Below, one piece after another: positions 25,523-36,911 of a stretch of 64,000 nucleotides of DNA; position 1 is the stretch's first letter; the number at the start of each line of letters is the position of its first letter. A program made the position numbers and the translations under genes. The stretch spans positions 14,895,684-14,959,683 of the forward strand of contig CM046350.1 of assembly GCA_025403435.1 (NCBI GenBank). Direction: 5' to 3'. The DNA comes from Artocarpus heterophyllus. Lineage: Eukaryota > Streptophyta > Magnoliopsida > Rosales > Moraceae. The notes beneath the pieces are model-generated. The model did no database searches. It was not told the origin of the DNA and was given only the letters and a program-made list of their open reading frames with translations.

Positions 25523-25800
25523 CTATTTCATCAGTTCTGTTAAGGTCATATCCTGTCTATTGCTTAAATTAAAAGTTGCTCTAAATGGAATAAATTCCTT
25601 AGACTGAGTCTCAAAGACCATAGTCATCTGAGTTTCAGCATCGATGTAGGCTCCATTGGTTTGAGCCTCAGCGAGGTAGCCCATGACCAACATCATGTGC
25701 TCCTTTACAGATGTCCCCGGCCTCTGTCTATAGTTTAAGAGTTTCCGAAGCGCCCCTTGCCGCTTTGTTATGGCTTGGCCTCCAAACATATCCTCAAGAT
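25523..25800 (-). pseudogene. Copia Gag, C-terminal half
   Basis: On minus this reads NLEDMFGGQAITKRQGALRK, TSVKEHMMLVMGYLAEAQTN and FIPFRATFNLSNRQDMTLTE, the pattern of the copia Gag domain. Its N-terminal half lies at 28909-29205 beyond the inserted 3.1-kb LTR; the two parts meet in the word ILDNL-EDMFGGQ. Confidence 0.88.
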
Positions 25801-26049
25801 TGTAACACCCACCTATTTTTATATAATGAATCACATTAAGTTAGTAACGACGTTAAGAAAATTTTATAATTATTTATGTTGTATGTTATGATATATGATT
25901 TTAATGTTACTAACTTTTATGTCAAGTTTTATGATAGATGACGACCGTATGGAATCGTTGTGCTCAAGTGTTCATGATTATTTTAATGTATGTTTATTTA
26001 TGATGCAATGATGAATTGAATGTTTTAATATATAGCATTTAAGGACAGT

Positions 26050-26154
26050 TCGACAGGCCAAAAAAGTCTGCCTAAGATCGACAGGCTGAAGGAAACCATC
26101 GGCAGGCCGAACTTGGTGGAACCGGTAGGCCGAAAGGAAAAATCGACAGGCCGA
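26050..26154 (+). repeat. Phased TCGGCAGGCCGA-type palindromes, left cluster
   Basis: Units start at 26050 (tcgacaggccaa), 26078 (tcgacaggctga), 26099 (tcggcaggccga), 26122 (ccggtaggccga) and 26143 (tcgacaggccga). Spacing is 28, 21, 23 and 21 bp. They are followed by gagcagtcagc and aaaatctctcc, a tail also seen after the cluster in the copia leader. Confidence 0.7.
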
Positions 26155-28360
26155 ACACAGTTGACGAGCAGTCAGCAAAAATCTCTCCAAATTTATGGCT
26201 GAGATAATTACGTTAAATAGGTGATTTATTGTGATTAATTGGCATAATAATGGAATATTTTATTAGTTAAGAAAATAATAATGTTTGACTTCGCATTTAT
26301 TTGTGTCATTTTAAATGGTTTCCTATTTTAAGAGGGCAAATGGTAAGTGGTGAGTGATTGTTTGACTTCCCTCTTTTCTCTCCTTCCTCCACGCCAATGA
26401 GCCATCAATGAGTCAGAAAATTTTGACGTAATGGAGGGTATTGAATGTTCATCGGTTATGCTTGTTACGTTAAAAAAATTTTAACGTTCTTTTCCTCAGT
26501 TTTTCTCTCATCTTCTCACTCTTCTCTCTCTCAGTTCTGAGACATTTTCTAATTTCTTTCTTTCTCTTCTCTCCTCCACGAATTCCATCCTCTTTCCTCT
26601 CAAAAAAAAAATCTCTGCAAGAATATTGAAAGAAAAAGTTATATTTTGTTGGTTGAATTCAAGGATTTTAAGAAGAAATTTTTAAGGTAAGGAATCGTTT
26701 CTTTGTGTTTTTGAAAAGCATCTCTTCTCCTCAATTCATCTGCAATATCTTTCTCTAGGTATTATATTTTTTCCTGAGTTTTTTTTAATATGATGTTCAT
26801 GTATGTATTATGTGATGTTTCTCCAAGTTTCATGTCATTTTGGTGTTTCTATGAAAAATATAAATTTTCTATCCTCTACCCCTCACTATAAAATATTGTT
26901 GTTTAACTTTGATGCATGAAAAATGTAATGTTTATTCAAGGGGTAAATGAATGATGTTTTTCATGAAAGTTGTCAAGAATGTGCATGTATAATATATGAT
27001 GAGTGTATTTTATGTTATGAAATTTTATGAGATTACGTCAAGAAAACTATTTTAACAATGTTATTTTTGGATTTTTGTTTTATAAAATGTTATATATGTT
27101 TAAATGATTTTATTAATGAGAAAATAATTTTATGATATTGAAATACATGATAATAAGATGTTTTTGTGAATTTTAAAAATTTAAAATATATGTATCTTAA
27201 AATTATTAGAAAATATTTTCAAAAGATTATTCATCTACATTATTATTAATGTTGGTTGATTTCATCTTTAGAAATGTATGGTTTGTTTTTACATGCTTAA
27301 GGTAATTTTTATGATTTAAGAAAAATCATGATAACATGTTTATGTGATGATAATTTTATGTTTTCACAATGATGGTTATGGATTATGGTTGTAATATGAG
27401 ATGAATGTATATATGAATGTTATATGAATGAATGTTATATGAATGGATGTTTTATGATAAGTATTAATTTTATTGAATTTTTAAATGGATAAATGGCATG
27501 AACACTCATAGGAACGAGCACATCGAGACCGCGGCATCGTCACCAAAGTATATTAAGGTTAAGTACGCTAGCTTTAAGGTAAGTCCATTCTTACCTGCAA
27601 CATGACTCGTTTTACAAGGTTTGATGATATGTTCGCAATGATATTATGATAATTTTATGGTTGTTTTTCCTTAAAGGATTTCTTATGAAAGATTTTCATG
27701 ATTTAAAGTTATGCATGTATGATGATGACATGTTTCAAAGCATGAAAATTGTATATATATGTATCACCTAACAAGTGTTGCACACCAATGTTATGAAATG
27801 ATATGTTATGATGTCATGTTTGGTTTGGGATTAGCTACCCTTCTCCTCTCATGACGGCATGCCTATAATGATGATTATGGTGCAACACTTGGGCCCTTAA
27901 GATAAAATGGAATAAGTTTTAATATGATCAATGTAATGAAAGATATGTTTCTATGAAATTGTGCTTAAGGCACTTTTATGATATGATGATGATGATGATA
28001 ATGATGTATATGAAATGTTTTTAAATTATGAGAATTATATGTACTTACTAAGCATTAGCTTAATCAAGTTTTATGTTAGGTTGCAGATAAGGGTAAAAAA
28101 ATCTTGGAATAGGCGGAGGACATGGGAAGGAGTGTGAGCATTAAGCACAATGAATTATAATCGAAAGAACGCCAAGAAGAATGTCTTATGTTTTAAATTA
28201 AGTTTTATAATTTGAACATATTTTTATGTTAAGTTTTAAGAATACATAAACTATGGTTTTATATTTTATTTTATCATTTTAAAGAATGTTGATCTTCCGC
28301 ATTTTTATGAAAAGTTAAATATGTTTTACAAATTAAGTTTTCTTAAGGATTTTGGCTCGG

Positions 28361-28554
28361 TCGGCCTGCCTACCGAACATTATTGCTCGGCCTACTGATG
28401 TTTGAAGGTTTGGCCTACTGATCATGTATTCGGTCTGCCAAACGATGACAAGTTTTTAAGCCAGTTTTGCAAATCCTCTGCCAGCCTATCGGTTAAGGAA
28501 CTCTGGCTTGCCGATCATGTCTGGCCTACCGAAGTCCCAAGTTCGGCCTGCTGA
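28361..28554 (+). repeat. Phased TCGGCCTGCCGA-type palindromes, right cluster
   Basis: Units start at 28361, 28387, 28410, 28430, 28503, 28521 and 28543, for example tcggcctactga and ctggcctaccga. Spacings of 18-26 bp make this cluster less regular than the others. Two degraded units probably lie between 28440 and 28500. Confidence 0.6.
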
Positions 28555-28908
28555 ACTGTGGGAGCATGTAACTTTTAAGTGATATGTTGATTAATGAGTT
28601 AAGATGTGATGTTTTTATAAGTTATGATTTTACAACTTCATATATCTATTTTATTAAAATAAGTTTATGATTAATTTAAAGTGTAATAGAATAAATTATG
28701 TTATGGAATGAGTTAAGCAATGTTATTTAACAATGTTAAGTTATTAAAAAATATATATGTATGAATGGATCCTGGTTAAGTATGTTTAATTACGTTTACA
28801 ATTAAAAGTATTGTTTAAGTTTTGTAATTATGTTTTTGTTTAAAGTTTAAACAAGTATGAATGTATGAATGTAACGACATCTGTGACCTCCTTAATGGGG
28901 GCACTACA

Positions 28909-29205
28909 AAGATTATCCAAGATCTATTTTGCAGTCTCATAATCCTGATGTTAAGCCTGCAGCACGTTGTTTATGCTAACCATAACATAGCAGCGGGCCT
29001 GATCATTAGCATCTTTCCAGCGATCATACGCTTGGAATTGCTCATTACTTGAGTCTCCCGTAGGCTCGAGAGGACAAGGGGTTGTCAGTACATAGTTCAG
29101 TTTCTCAAAGGACAGGACAATATCCAGGGTCCATTTCCAATCGTTATAGTTCTCACCGGTTAATAGGTTTTTGTCAAGTATCGATGATAAAGCATTTTTA
29201 GACAT
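28909..29205 (-). pseudogene. Copia Gag, N-terminal half
   Basis: From the methionine at 29205 the reading is MSKNALSSILDKNLLTGENY, then NDWKWTLDIVLSFEKLNYVL and ARCYVMVSINNVLQ, matching the start of copia Gag. A stop follows at about 28950, then KxILDNL up to the inserted LTR. The start is chosen at the MSKN methionine because the family begins there; the frame stays open upstream to 29280 without conserved residues. Confidence 0.88.
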
Positions 29206-30893
29206 TTTCAATCTACAATCAAGAATCATATACCAAATATAAGCAAACATATATAATAATAATTTAGTAAGATAACACAATCATGTAAAAATTATACAAA
29301 TGTGTTTATGTGTCAAAACCTTGAAAATATCACAACCTTACAACGATAATTCCCAACTTAGGATTCAACAAGCTCCTAGGGAGTCATGCCAAATTCAATC
29401 AGGAACAAGTATCCCCTCCTGATTAATATATGCCATCTAGGACCCGTATGATCCAGCATATATTAATAATCGTTTCTTTGGCCATTAATTTTATTAATAG
29501 AGCTCCTAGGGGAGATTAATAATAAAATTAACGTGAGTGTATAACCATCGTTTCAATATTTTATCCATGATTTATAATCACCACCTAGGGGTGTGCAACC
29601 ATAAATCATGCTAAAATACCTTATCCTCTCAGAGATCCAATCTAGTACACGATAAAAATCCCTTCCTAGGGGTCGGGACTACCATGTTCTGCCTATGGAC
29701 CAAAGATGGAGGCCTTAGGTTCTCTCTTCGAAAACCTTCTCCCACTCAATCTTTTGAAATCAAGGTTTTATTTTAAGAATATGGATGAACAATTTTAATA
29801 TGAGCGGCACTCCCTACTCTATATGACATGTTATCAATATATATGGCCGATCATATTATAATGCAGGCAAGCAAAGCAATCAAGCAAAGCTATAAGCAAC
29901 ATAATAATAATAACCATAATATTATGGCTCCACTCTAGAGAATAGAAAACTAAGATTACAAGAGAATAATCAAGACATATTATCGATTATTCATCCTTGA
30001 ATCCTCAAGCTGTATCCTTCTTCATGTAATTCCATCTTCAAGTCTTCAATCCCGTATGAATTGAACACTTCATATTTCCGGTCATATCCAAATTTAATGT
30101 TTCTCAAAATTGTCCCAAAAAAAATTAATATTGTATTGAAAAAAAACTACATCTTTTCTGAAAATTTTCCAACTCTCAGTCGGCAGGCCGTTCTGGGTGA
30201 TCGGCCTGCCGATAATGCTCCATCGATCTGCCGATCAGTAAGATCAGCCTGCCGACCCATGAAAGTTTGGCTTGCCGAACTGGAAGTTTGGCTTGTCGGC
30301 AGAGCCAACCGATTTTTGCCCCACTGACGGCCTGCCAAACCACACATCTGGCCTACCGATCTGTGACCATCGGCCTGCCGAACTATGATGTTCAGCATGC
30401 TGACCGAGCAGAAATCTCCATTCTAGAAAATACAATTTTTTAAAGCAATTTATCAATTTTATTTTCAACAATTCAAAAACATAAAATTAGAGACTCTAGA
30501 AATACCTGGGAGTATCATCATCAATCTTCTAGATCCGTCTTCTCTGAATAATTATTTAATTACAAAATTTTTATAAATTTAAAATAAATAATCATTCCTA
30601 GATGGAGATGATAGTCCGCCATCTAATTACATGAAAAAACTTATATACACATTCTAACCTCTAAGGAACCATAACCGATATAAATAATTAATTAATAAAT
30701 AATTAAACAATGATTTAATCAACCATAATTAATTAATAAATATTCACCACATAATCCATGACAACATATATAATTTATAGAAATCTAGAGTGCCAACTCT
30801 CTATAAAATTCAATTTAAGCATAGGAAAGATTAAGATCATAAAATTTATGCACATAACATGATCACAAACTCGTAAATTTATGTAAAAACCAT
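29206..30893 (-). other. Leader of the copia element (no gene)
   Basis: This lies between the primer site and gag. It has no recognisable coding sequence. Its main feature is the palindrome array at 30180-30403. The part near 29840-29900 resembles the leader of the second copia element (56640-56700): both have a caagcaaagcaa-type run next to a tata/ataatg block. Confidence 0.7.
30180..30403 (-). repeat. Ten-unit phased palindrome array in the copia leader
   Basis: Units of TCGGCCTGCCGA type start at 30180, 30201, 30223, 30244, 30267, 30288, 30327, 30348, 30370 and 30392. Spacings are 21, 22, 21, 23, 21, 39, 21, 22 and 22 bp; a degraded unit (gagccaaccgat) probably fills the gap. The 9-10 bp spacers differ from unit to unit (tctgggtga, taatgctcca) while the 12-mer cores keep their dyad arms. 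It is followed by gagcagaaatctcc. Confidence 0.8.
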
Positions 30894-30906
30894 GGCTCTA
30901 ATACCA
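30894..30906 (-). other. Primer-binding site of the copia element
   Basis: On minus the sequence TGGTATTAGAGCC follows the 5' LTR after two bases. It matches the initiator-Met tRNA complement used by many plant copia elements with one change. Confidence 0.85.
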
Positions 30907-30908
30907 AT

Positions 30909-32923
30909 TGTTGAAAAAATAGTGCACAACAGAATTTTAAAATTTTTTTTCATCAGAGTAATTTCTAAAACACAAGTTTGACATGCTATATACATAAATT
31001 AATCAGATCTTACTAACATTTGTATGCTGAAGAACCTCCGCAATCTGTGAAGAGAAATAACGTTCTAGAAGAGCCTCAACCAGCTGGTCTTCTTTGCTAT
31101 TCTCTATCCACGATCGGAGTGAGTGTGGGCTCACACGTACAGCTCTTCCACCGGTGACTCTCCTTCTAACCAATCGAGAGAACCCAAAGCAAGTGTTCGT
31201 GATTTGTGAACAAAAGCTCTCAAGGAGTTTTTCAAATTCTCACTTAGCAGAGTATCACTCTTAATCTCTCTATTGATCTAAGTAACCGGAGAGAATCACT
31301 CCCTATGTATAGAGGTTGGTCCTAGGGTAAGTCCTCATCAGATTAGGTCTCAAAATTCAGATCAGAATCAAATTTGGATCAATATCTGATAAGATCCGCG
31401 TGAAAACGCATGATCTTATCCTTCGCTGATCGGCAGGCCGAACCACCTGATCGACAGACCGACAAGGTCCCATCGACAGGCCGAACTGCTGAATAAAAAA
31501 ATCTCACGAATCTTTTATTTTTCACCCAAGATTCTATAGGATAAAGTCTCAGTTTTAATTCAAATAACCTAATAGAGCAGTTAACTGATCAAAACAACTT
31601 TATCTAGATAATCTCTAAGAAAATAAATCAATTCTCAATAATTCTTCAAGTTTATCTTGATCTAATTTATACAAAATTAAATCAACCGATAAACAGACAA
31701 GAATTATCTAATCCCAATAATTCAACAAGTTTATCTTGAATTAATTTCTTACAAAATTAATTCAACCGATAAACATACATGAATTATTTAATTCTTCCAA
31801 ATTTTAACCAATTTGATAAATTCGACACAAGTCACCAATTATTGTAAAAGCACGCCGTGTCATTATAGGATGTTGTGAGCTAGCAAAGGGGACCAAATGG
31901 ACCTATATAGTTCAAGCTCCCGATAATTATGAAACCCAATATCCCATATATACATTTCATAATTATCAACTCCAACGCTACTCCACTAAAAGCTTGGAGT
32001 TGCACTCTCAAACTACATAAAATTACAAAGCTCGTATAGCTAAGTCTCCATGACATGTCATAGTGTATTGTATTCACATATGATAATCCATAATCAGCTT
32101 AAGGACAAGTTATGTCTTACCTTCCCGATTATTTTTATCTTATGTTCCATTATCTCACCATTAGAAAACTCACCATCCAAAGACAGTATACCATTTGGTT
32201 ACACCTATGTATCCAAATGGTTGAGCGCTACAGTTTTTCAATTACAGGATAACGCATATAAGAGGATATCATTACTCCTAAAGAGGAGCTATGGATTTCA
32301 TATCTATGAATAACAAGTCTACACTATCAAGAGTCATGCCTCCAACGTACCGGCATGTATACCTCTATTAAGATGTGGGTGTCACCCTTTGTGTACATCA
32401 AAAGACACAAGTTAAGACAACGGGCCCACTATTTATCTCAGGATTAAGATACAACACAAATGATTGTCTAAAGTGAATCGATTTGCCGAGACAGAATTAT
32501 TAATCCAAATCAATTCACTTTAAGTCTCAATCCAACACATCGTCACTTATGACAACGTGCCAATGTTTCTATTCACGGAGTCCACCTCCGATGGTCAAGA
32601 CAAACCATCTCCCAAAAGGGATATAGACAACATAACAATCTTTGCATGAATAAAGCGCCCAACTTTATTCCCTCGATTGCGGATCGTATGATTTAGACCA
32701 TCACCTTAAGAATCATGTCTTCTGCATAATCCGTCCATCATATGCCCAATTCTTAAGGTTTAGACCGACAGTCTCAGACTATTGTTTGCTTAACATACAT
32801 TCAACAAATATGAACGTAAAGAGGACAAGATTTGGTATAGAAATAATGAATAAATTCTTAATTGATAGAAATGTCTCCAAAAACTTATTACATTTTTACT
32901 CCTTAGGGCATATATGTCTAACA
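30909..32923 (-). repeat. 5' LTR of the copia element, complete
   Basis: It runs from tgttgaaaaaa to tatgtctaaca (inverse TGTTAGACATA) and is nearly the same length as the solo copy (2015 and 2018 bp). A weak TATA-like TATACATAG lies near 31311-31319 on minus. Palindromic units start at 31430, 31451 and 31473, about 113 bp upstream of it in element sense. Confidence 0.92.
31430..31484 (-). repeat. Three phased palindromes in the 5' LTR
   Basis: tcggcaggccga, tcgacagaccga and tcgacaggccga start at 31430, 31451 and 31473, spaced 21 and 22 bp. This is the same place in the LTR as 18658-18690 and 23210-23264. Confidence 0.7.
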
Positions 32924-33689
32924 GGTTGAAGATCAATTTGATGCTTTTGTTGGTGTTGTGGATTTACTAATTGCTTTTGTGTTATCATTTGGCTCTCAAG
33001 TTGTTCTCTCTAGCTTACCCTTTGGTGGTGGAGGCTTTAACTATTTAGCTCGGCCAGATTGCAGTAAGATAAGCTCACAACTCTAGCATAATTTGTGAGT
33101 CTATCTGATTTGGTTGATCAGTTGCCCCTAGTTTCTAAAGGACATTTATATGGATTGTCTAGCTTGAAGGTTAACTTTTCAAACAGCTGAGTTTTCTTGG
33201 ATTGAAAGAAACCTCAATTTCATTTACCATAATCAAGCTTATTGGTCAAGGTTTCATGGCCAATATGGTTTCTTTCAAGCAGCTGTGCCAAATTTTGTTT
33301 TGTTAGATGGGCCGGAGTGGTTCCCTCTTCTTATATTTGTCTCCTGCTGCTCTTTAGGATTTCTCTTTTCATCTTGTTAGTTTTATTTTGTCTCTATTAG
33401 TTGGTTTCCTTTGTAGCATTTTTGTTTGTTTCGCTGAGTCTCTATTTGTTTGTTCTTTGTTTTCCCTGTGTTACCCTCACATTGAGGCGCTCTGCTTGTA
33501 GAGCATGTGGTCTTCTTTGGTGTCAAATGAATTTCTAGCCAATTTGAGAAATACTATCTTTGTGGCATTTTTTTTAATTTTATCATTTCTACGAGAAATT
33601 TTGAAACATATCACTTTTAAGGAATATAATCAAGACATTTGTTCCCAAGTATTTTATGTTAGAATTAGGCAAATATCTATTATCTAAAG
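32924..33689. other. No gene identified between copia and CACTA remnants
   Basis: This should be the continuation of whatever the copia element inserted into. A plus-strand frame near 32930-33060 reads like protein (FGSQVVLSSLPFGGGGFNYL) but I cannot assign it. The rest is T-rich. Confidence 0.4.
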
Positions 33690-34176
33690 GGATATTGGCC
33701 TCTTTGGCTATGACATGCCTCTATCTTATGATGTAGAGCATTTGCCATAGATGTGTGCTCTAATCCATAGCTTAAATGTCTAGTTGTGTTCATCTTGCAA
33801 CCATTTCTCATTTCTTGCTCTTTTTAGGTTTACCTTTTTTAATTCCTTCATGTGCACCTCAATGAAATGCTCCACTTCATTAGCATTATGCAAGACATAA
33901 AGACAAGCCTGCTCCCACACCTCTCAATTTACCAAGGAAGGATTGCCAATAGATAGTCCCCTTAGCCTCAATGTCTACTATCTTTGGCACACTAATTGCT
34001 TGCACATTGGACAAGTACTCGGAGCAAAATTCAACTGATTCCTCAACTATATAACATTTTACAATACATCCCTCTGCCTTATTTTGATTCTTCACATGAC
34101 CCTTCAAAACCTTTATATATCTTTCAAATGGGTACATCCATCTCAAATATATCAGTTCCGTATAATTTAACTTCAC
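33690..34176 (-). pseudogene. TNP2 transposase, C-terminal part (DUF4218 region and beyond)
   Basis: At 34176-33886 the frame has RWMYPFERYIKVLKGHVKNQ, EGCIVKCYIVEESVEFCSEY and LSNVQAISVP, diagnostic of the DUF4218 part of CACTA TNP2. Continuing in other frames to 33690 are LYVLHNANEVEHFIEVHMKE and EKWLQDEHN, as in the segment that follows it. Stops and frameshifts are present. Confidence 0.9.
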
Positions 34177-35001
34177 ATATTAAGTGCACCATTAGAGGAA
34201 TCATGATGTCAAAAAATACCAGTAAAAATACTTCTCAAGCATGCATTAGGTTTGTACCAACTCCGATTGCAGTGAATCTAGCATAAGTGGATCAATTACC
34301 TTGGAGCATATTGAATTAAAGAACGAGCACAACTTGGTAATTGTAAATCTCACATCCTTTGTTAGAATTCCTTGCAACACAAATGGTAGTAATTATTGCA
34401 TCAACACATGATAATCATGTGCTTTCATGCCAATGAGTTTTAAATCCTTTACCAACACCAACTTTTTAAAGTTTGAAGAATAGTCATCCGGTACTTTCAA
34501 TGAAGCAAGCCATTCATAGAACTATCTCTTTTCCTCTCTTGATAAAGTGTGCTTCGCTGCAAGGTAAGTAAGTGCAGTTCCCTATTTTCTCGGGAAACAA
34601 ATTAGGCCTAATCTCTATTTCCATGAGATCCAACCGTGTTTTTTCACCATCCTTAGTCTTGCCTTATATGTCAAACAACTTGCCAACTATTGATTCATAA
34701 ACTGTTTTTCTCAATATGCATAACATCCAAGCAATGACGAGCAAAAAGTGTCTTCAATATGGAAGATAGAAAAAAGATTGATCTCTTTTTCCTATGGTCC
34801 ATCTATCGGCAGCTCCTCCTTACCTAGCTTTCTACTTCCCAATACCACTTTGATATCTTTTACTATTAAAATATTTATTAACCCATCAAAGGATGAGGAG
34901 GGTCTCTTTCTTCGATGTTGCCATCAAAGGCTCTTTTTTTTTTTTGGCAATAATGATGATCTCTTGGCAACCATCTTCTATGACCAAGAAAAATGGTTTT
35001 C
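34177..35001 (-). pseudogene. TNP2 transposase, middle part (heavily decayed)
   Basis: Only short pieces remain, for example KDLKLIGMKAHDYHVLMQ near 34460-34400 on minus, which corresponds to the K-S-H-D-C-H-V-L-M-Q box of TNP2. A homopolymer run at 34927 and several stops break the frame. Confidence 0.75.
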
Positions 35002-35830
35002 TTACCATTCTTCAAGCATTTGTGACACGTTTCCTTCATACAAATAGGACAACCAATAGAAGTTGTTCACTGAATAACCAGATAAATTGCCATATGCAGA
35101 GAAGTCGTTAATTGTCAATATCAACATTGCACAGAGTGTGAATGTCTCTTCTTGGTAAGCATCTCTAACTTCGATTCTATTTTCCCACAAGTTTTTTAGG
35201 TCATCGATTAACGGTGTCAAGTAGACATCAATGCCATTCCTCAGTTGGTGAAGACCCAAAATCAATAAAGATAACATTAAAAACTTCTGCTTCATGCACA
35301 TTTTTGGAGAAAGATTGTAGTTAACAAGTATTATGGGCCAAGTGTTATACCTACTACTCATGTTACCACTTGGGTTCATTCCATCCGTTGACAATGTGAC
35401 ATGTATATTTATTGGATCCGCACTAAACTTGGGATGATCAGCTTCAAAAATCTTCCATTGTGGTGAATCCACTGGATGTCTAAGTATGCCAATGTCGAGC
35501 CATTTGTCATGATGCCATGTCAAATTCTTGGCATGTTTTGCATTTCCAAATAAACGCCTCAAACATAGTACCGGTGGAATGTACCATAACGCCTTTGTTG
35601 GCACTCCATTCTTACCGTCTTTTGGCTGCTTTGCTTTTTTCCACCTTGATTGTTGACAAACTAGGACAATAATTCTCGTCCTCATATTCATTCCTATAAA
35701 GAACACAATCATTTTCACAAGAATGAATTTTCTCATACTCCATTCCCAAAGTGCTCAAAGTCTTATTGGCCTTATACATACTAGTTGGTAATTTTTTACC
35801 CTCTGGTAGAAGCCTACTAGAAATTTCCAA
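35002..35830 (-). pseudogene. TNP2 transposase, N-terminal catalytic region (Transposase_21)
   Basis: Two overlapping minus frames (35830-35612 and 35736-35002) carry LPTSMYKANKTLSTLGMEYE and CENDCVLYRNEYEDENYCPS, then ALWYIPPVLCLRRLFG, DKWLDIGILRHPVDSPQWKI, LSTDGMNPSGNMSSRYNTWP and YNLSPKMCMKQKFLMLSLLI with IDVYLTPLIDDLKNLW. This is the full TNP2 series in order. One frameshift at about 35640 separates the parts. Confidence 0.93.
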
Positions 35831-36911
35831 AGCTTTATGAAACTAGAATTTAACCACTCACCCGATGCTTTCAAATTCTATAATCCAACTAAAGTGGACA
35901 ATTTGTTGAAATTGGTAACCCTTCATACGTGGGTGTCTTGATATCATTCATCATTGTCTCAAATAAATCCGAACGGTGTAGGAAGTGTTCTTCCAAATCA
36001 TTGACCATGTCAACATATTGTTGTGATCATCCATATTATCTTCCACAATAGCTTCCTTTTCTTTACTTACAAAAGTTGGATTGAACTTAGACTTGCCATG
36101 AAAATATCACGTTTGGTAACTACTTATAATTCCAATTTGAAATAAATGGCCTCTAACAAACTGGAATTGAATAAGATCTATGGTTTTCACATTGAACGCA
36201 AGGCACACCGAATTTTATCACCATGGGCATGAAATTTATCACCAAACACAAGGACACAAACTCTTCCACACCATTCACATATTCTCTTGACAATCAAAAA
36301 TCCTACATCTATTTCTTATCCATTTCGTTAGTCCTAAATCGAAATAATAAATAGTAATTCAATTAAAAACAATTTCACAGATTACACATACGCATTATAT
36401 TCTAACCATAAATCATATACATAAAACAAATTAATCATATCTATCCACAATACAATAAACACAGATCTTTAAACAACAAAATCAACACCAATTCATCAAT
36501 TTCTAATAAAAACTTACAATTAGGAAGGAGATTAAGGAGGATGAGGCAGAAAGGGACAGCTATAGTAGTTTTAGAAGGTTCTAGATACATATTTAAAAGC
36601 TGAGTTTGTGATTCGTATTTGATTATCGAGCTAAAAAAAAAAGGCTTTTAAGTCATCTTCCACGATGGTTTCTTGATAAAAACTATCGTGGAAAGTCATA
36701 GCCTTTCACGGCGGTTTTTTAAAACACTGTTATGAAAAGTTATTACTTACCACGTGGGTTTTTGGAGAAAACTGTCGTGGTAGACGTCCTCCCCTACCAC
36801 GACGATTTTCATCTTTTTGGGCGTAACTCACCGCGTTTTTTCCCTTATCACTGCGGTTTAAAAAAAAAAGTCGTTAAATGAGGGTCGTATAATCTCAAAT
36901 TTCTAGTAGTG
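35831..36911 (-). repeat. CACTA 5' region and subterminal repeats
   Basis: 35831-36560 is AT-rich with only weak coding traces. From about 36620 the repeat unit (g)cgatggttt...aaaactatcgtgg occurs in both orientations four to five times, and the terminus CACTACTAGAAATTTGAGAT is read from 36911 leftward. Confidence 0.75.

Larger units (their letters stand above)
25801..28908 (+). mobile_element. 3.1-kb gypsy-type solo LTR inserted in copia gag
   Basis: It starts tgtaacacccacc and ends gggggcactaca, with perfect 5-bp duplications aagat at 25796-25800 and 28909-28913. Its start TGTAACACCC and its end resemble the Tekay-like LTR at 5500, so I assign it by similarity to Tekay/Del-type gypsy elements in plus orientation. 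No coding sequence is present. A pyrimidine-rich run is at 26480-26610 and a gat microsatellite at about 27978-28000. Two clusters of phased palindromes lie near each end (26050-26154 and 28361-28554). Confidence 0.85.
18183..32923 (-). mobile_element. Ty1/copia retrotransposon with two nested solo LTRs, decayed
   Basis: A long copia element reads on minus: 5' LTR 30909-32923, primer site, long leader, Gag, protease, integrase, RT, RNase H, polypurine tract, 3' LTR 18183-20127. The copia order (integrase before RT) is clear. Two LTRs inserted later: 21772-23789 in pol and 25801-28908 in gag, each with a perfect 5-bp target duplication. The 3' LTR lacks about 50 bases at its element-sense end, where it meets LINE sequence, so the target duplication of the host copia cannot be checked. 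Confidence 0.9.
33690..36911 (-). mobile_element. CACTA (En/Spm) transposon remnant with TNP2-type transposase
   Basis: The right end is the inverse of CACTACTAGAAA, exactly at 36911, followed inward by repeats of the cgatggttt and aaaactatcgtgg type (36620-36850), the subterminal repeats of this superfamily. The transposase reads leftward on minus. I found no matching left end, so the element is truncated there. Confidence 0.85.

Noticed and set aside
25209..25607. 132-codon plus-strand frame
   Set aside because: It is antisense to the copia Gag zinc knuckle and protease, whose motifs are clear on minus.
30180..30403. CRISPR-like array (regular short repeats with unique spacers)
   Set aside because: The 12-bp cores are too short and too variable, the spacers are only 9-10 bp, and the setting is a plant copia leader with no cas genes.
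30147..30471. Minus-strand frames rich in G, R and Q across the palindrome array
   Set aside because: They are open only because the phased repeats lack stops; the residues mirror the repeat and lie upstream of gag in the leader.
34748..35111. Plus-strand frames across the CACTA transposase
   Set aside because: They are antisense to clear TNP2 motifs.
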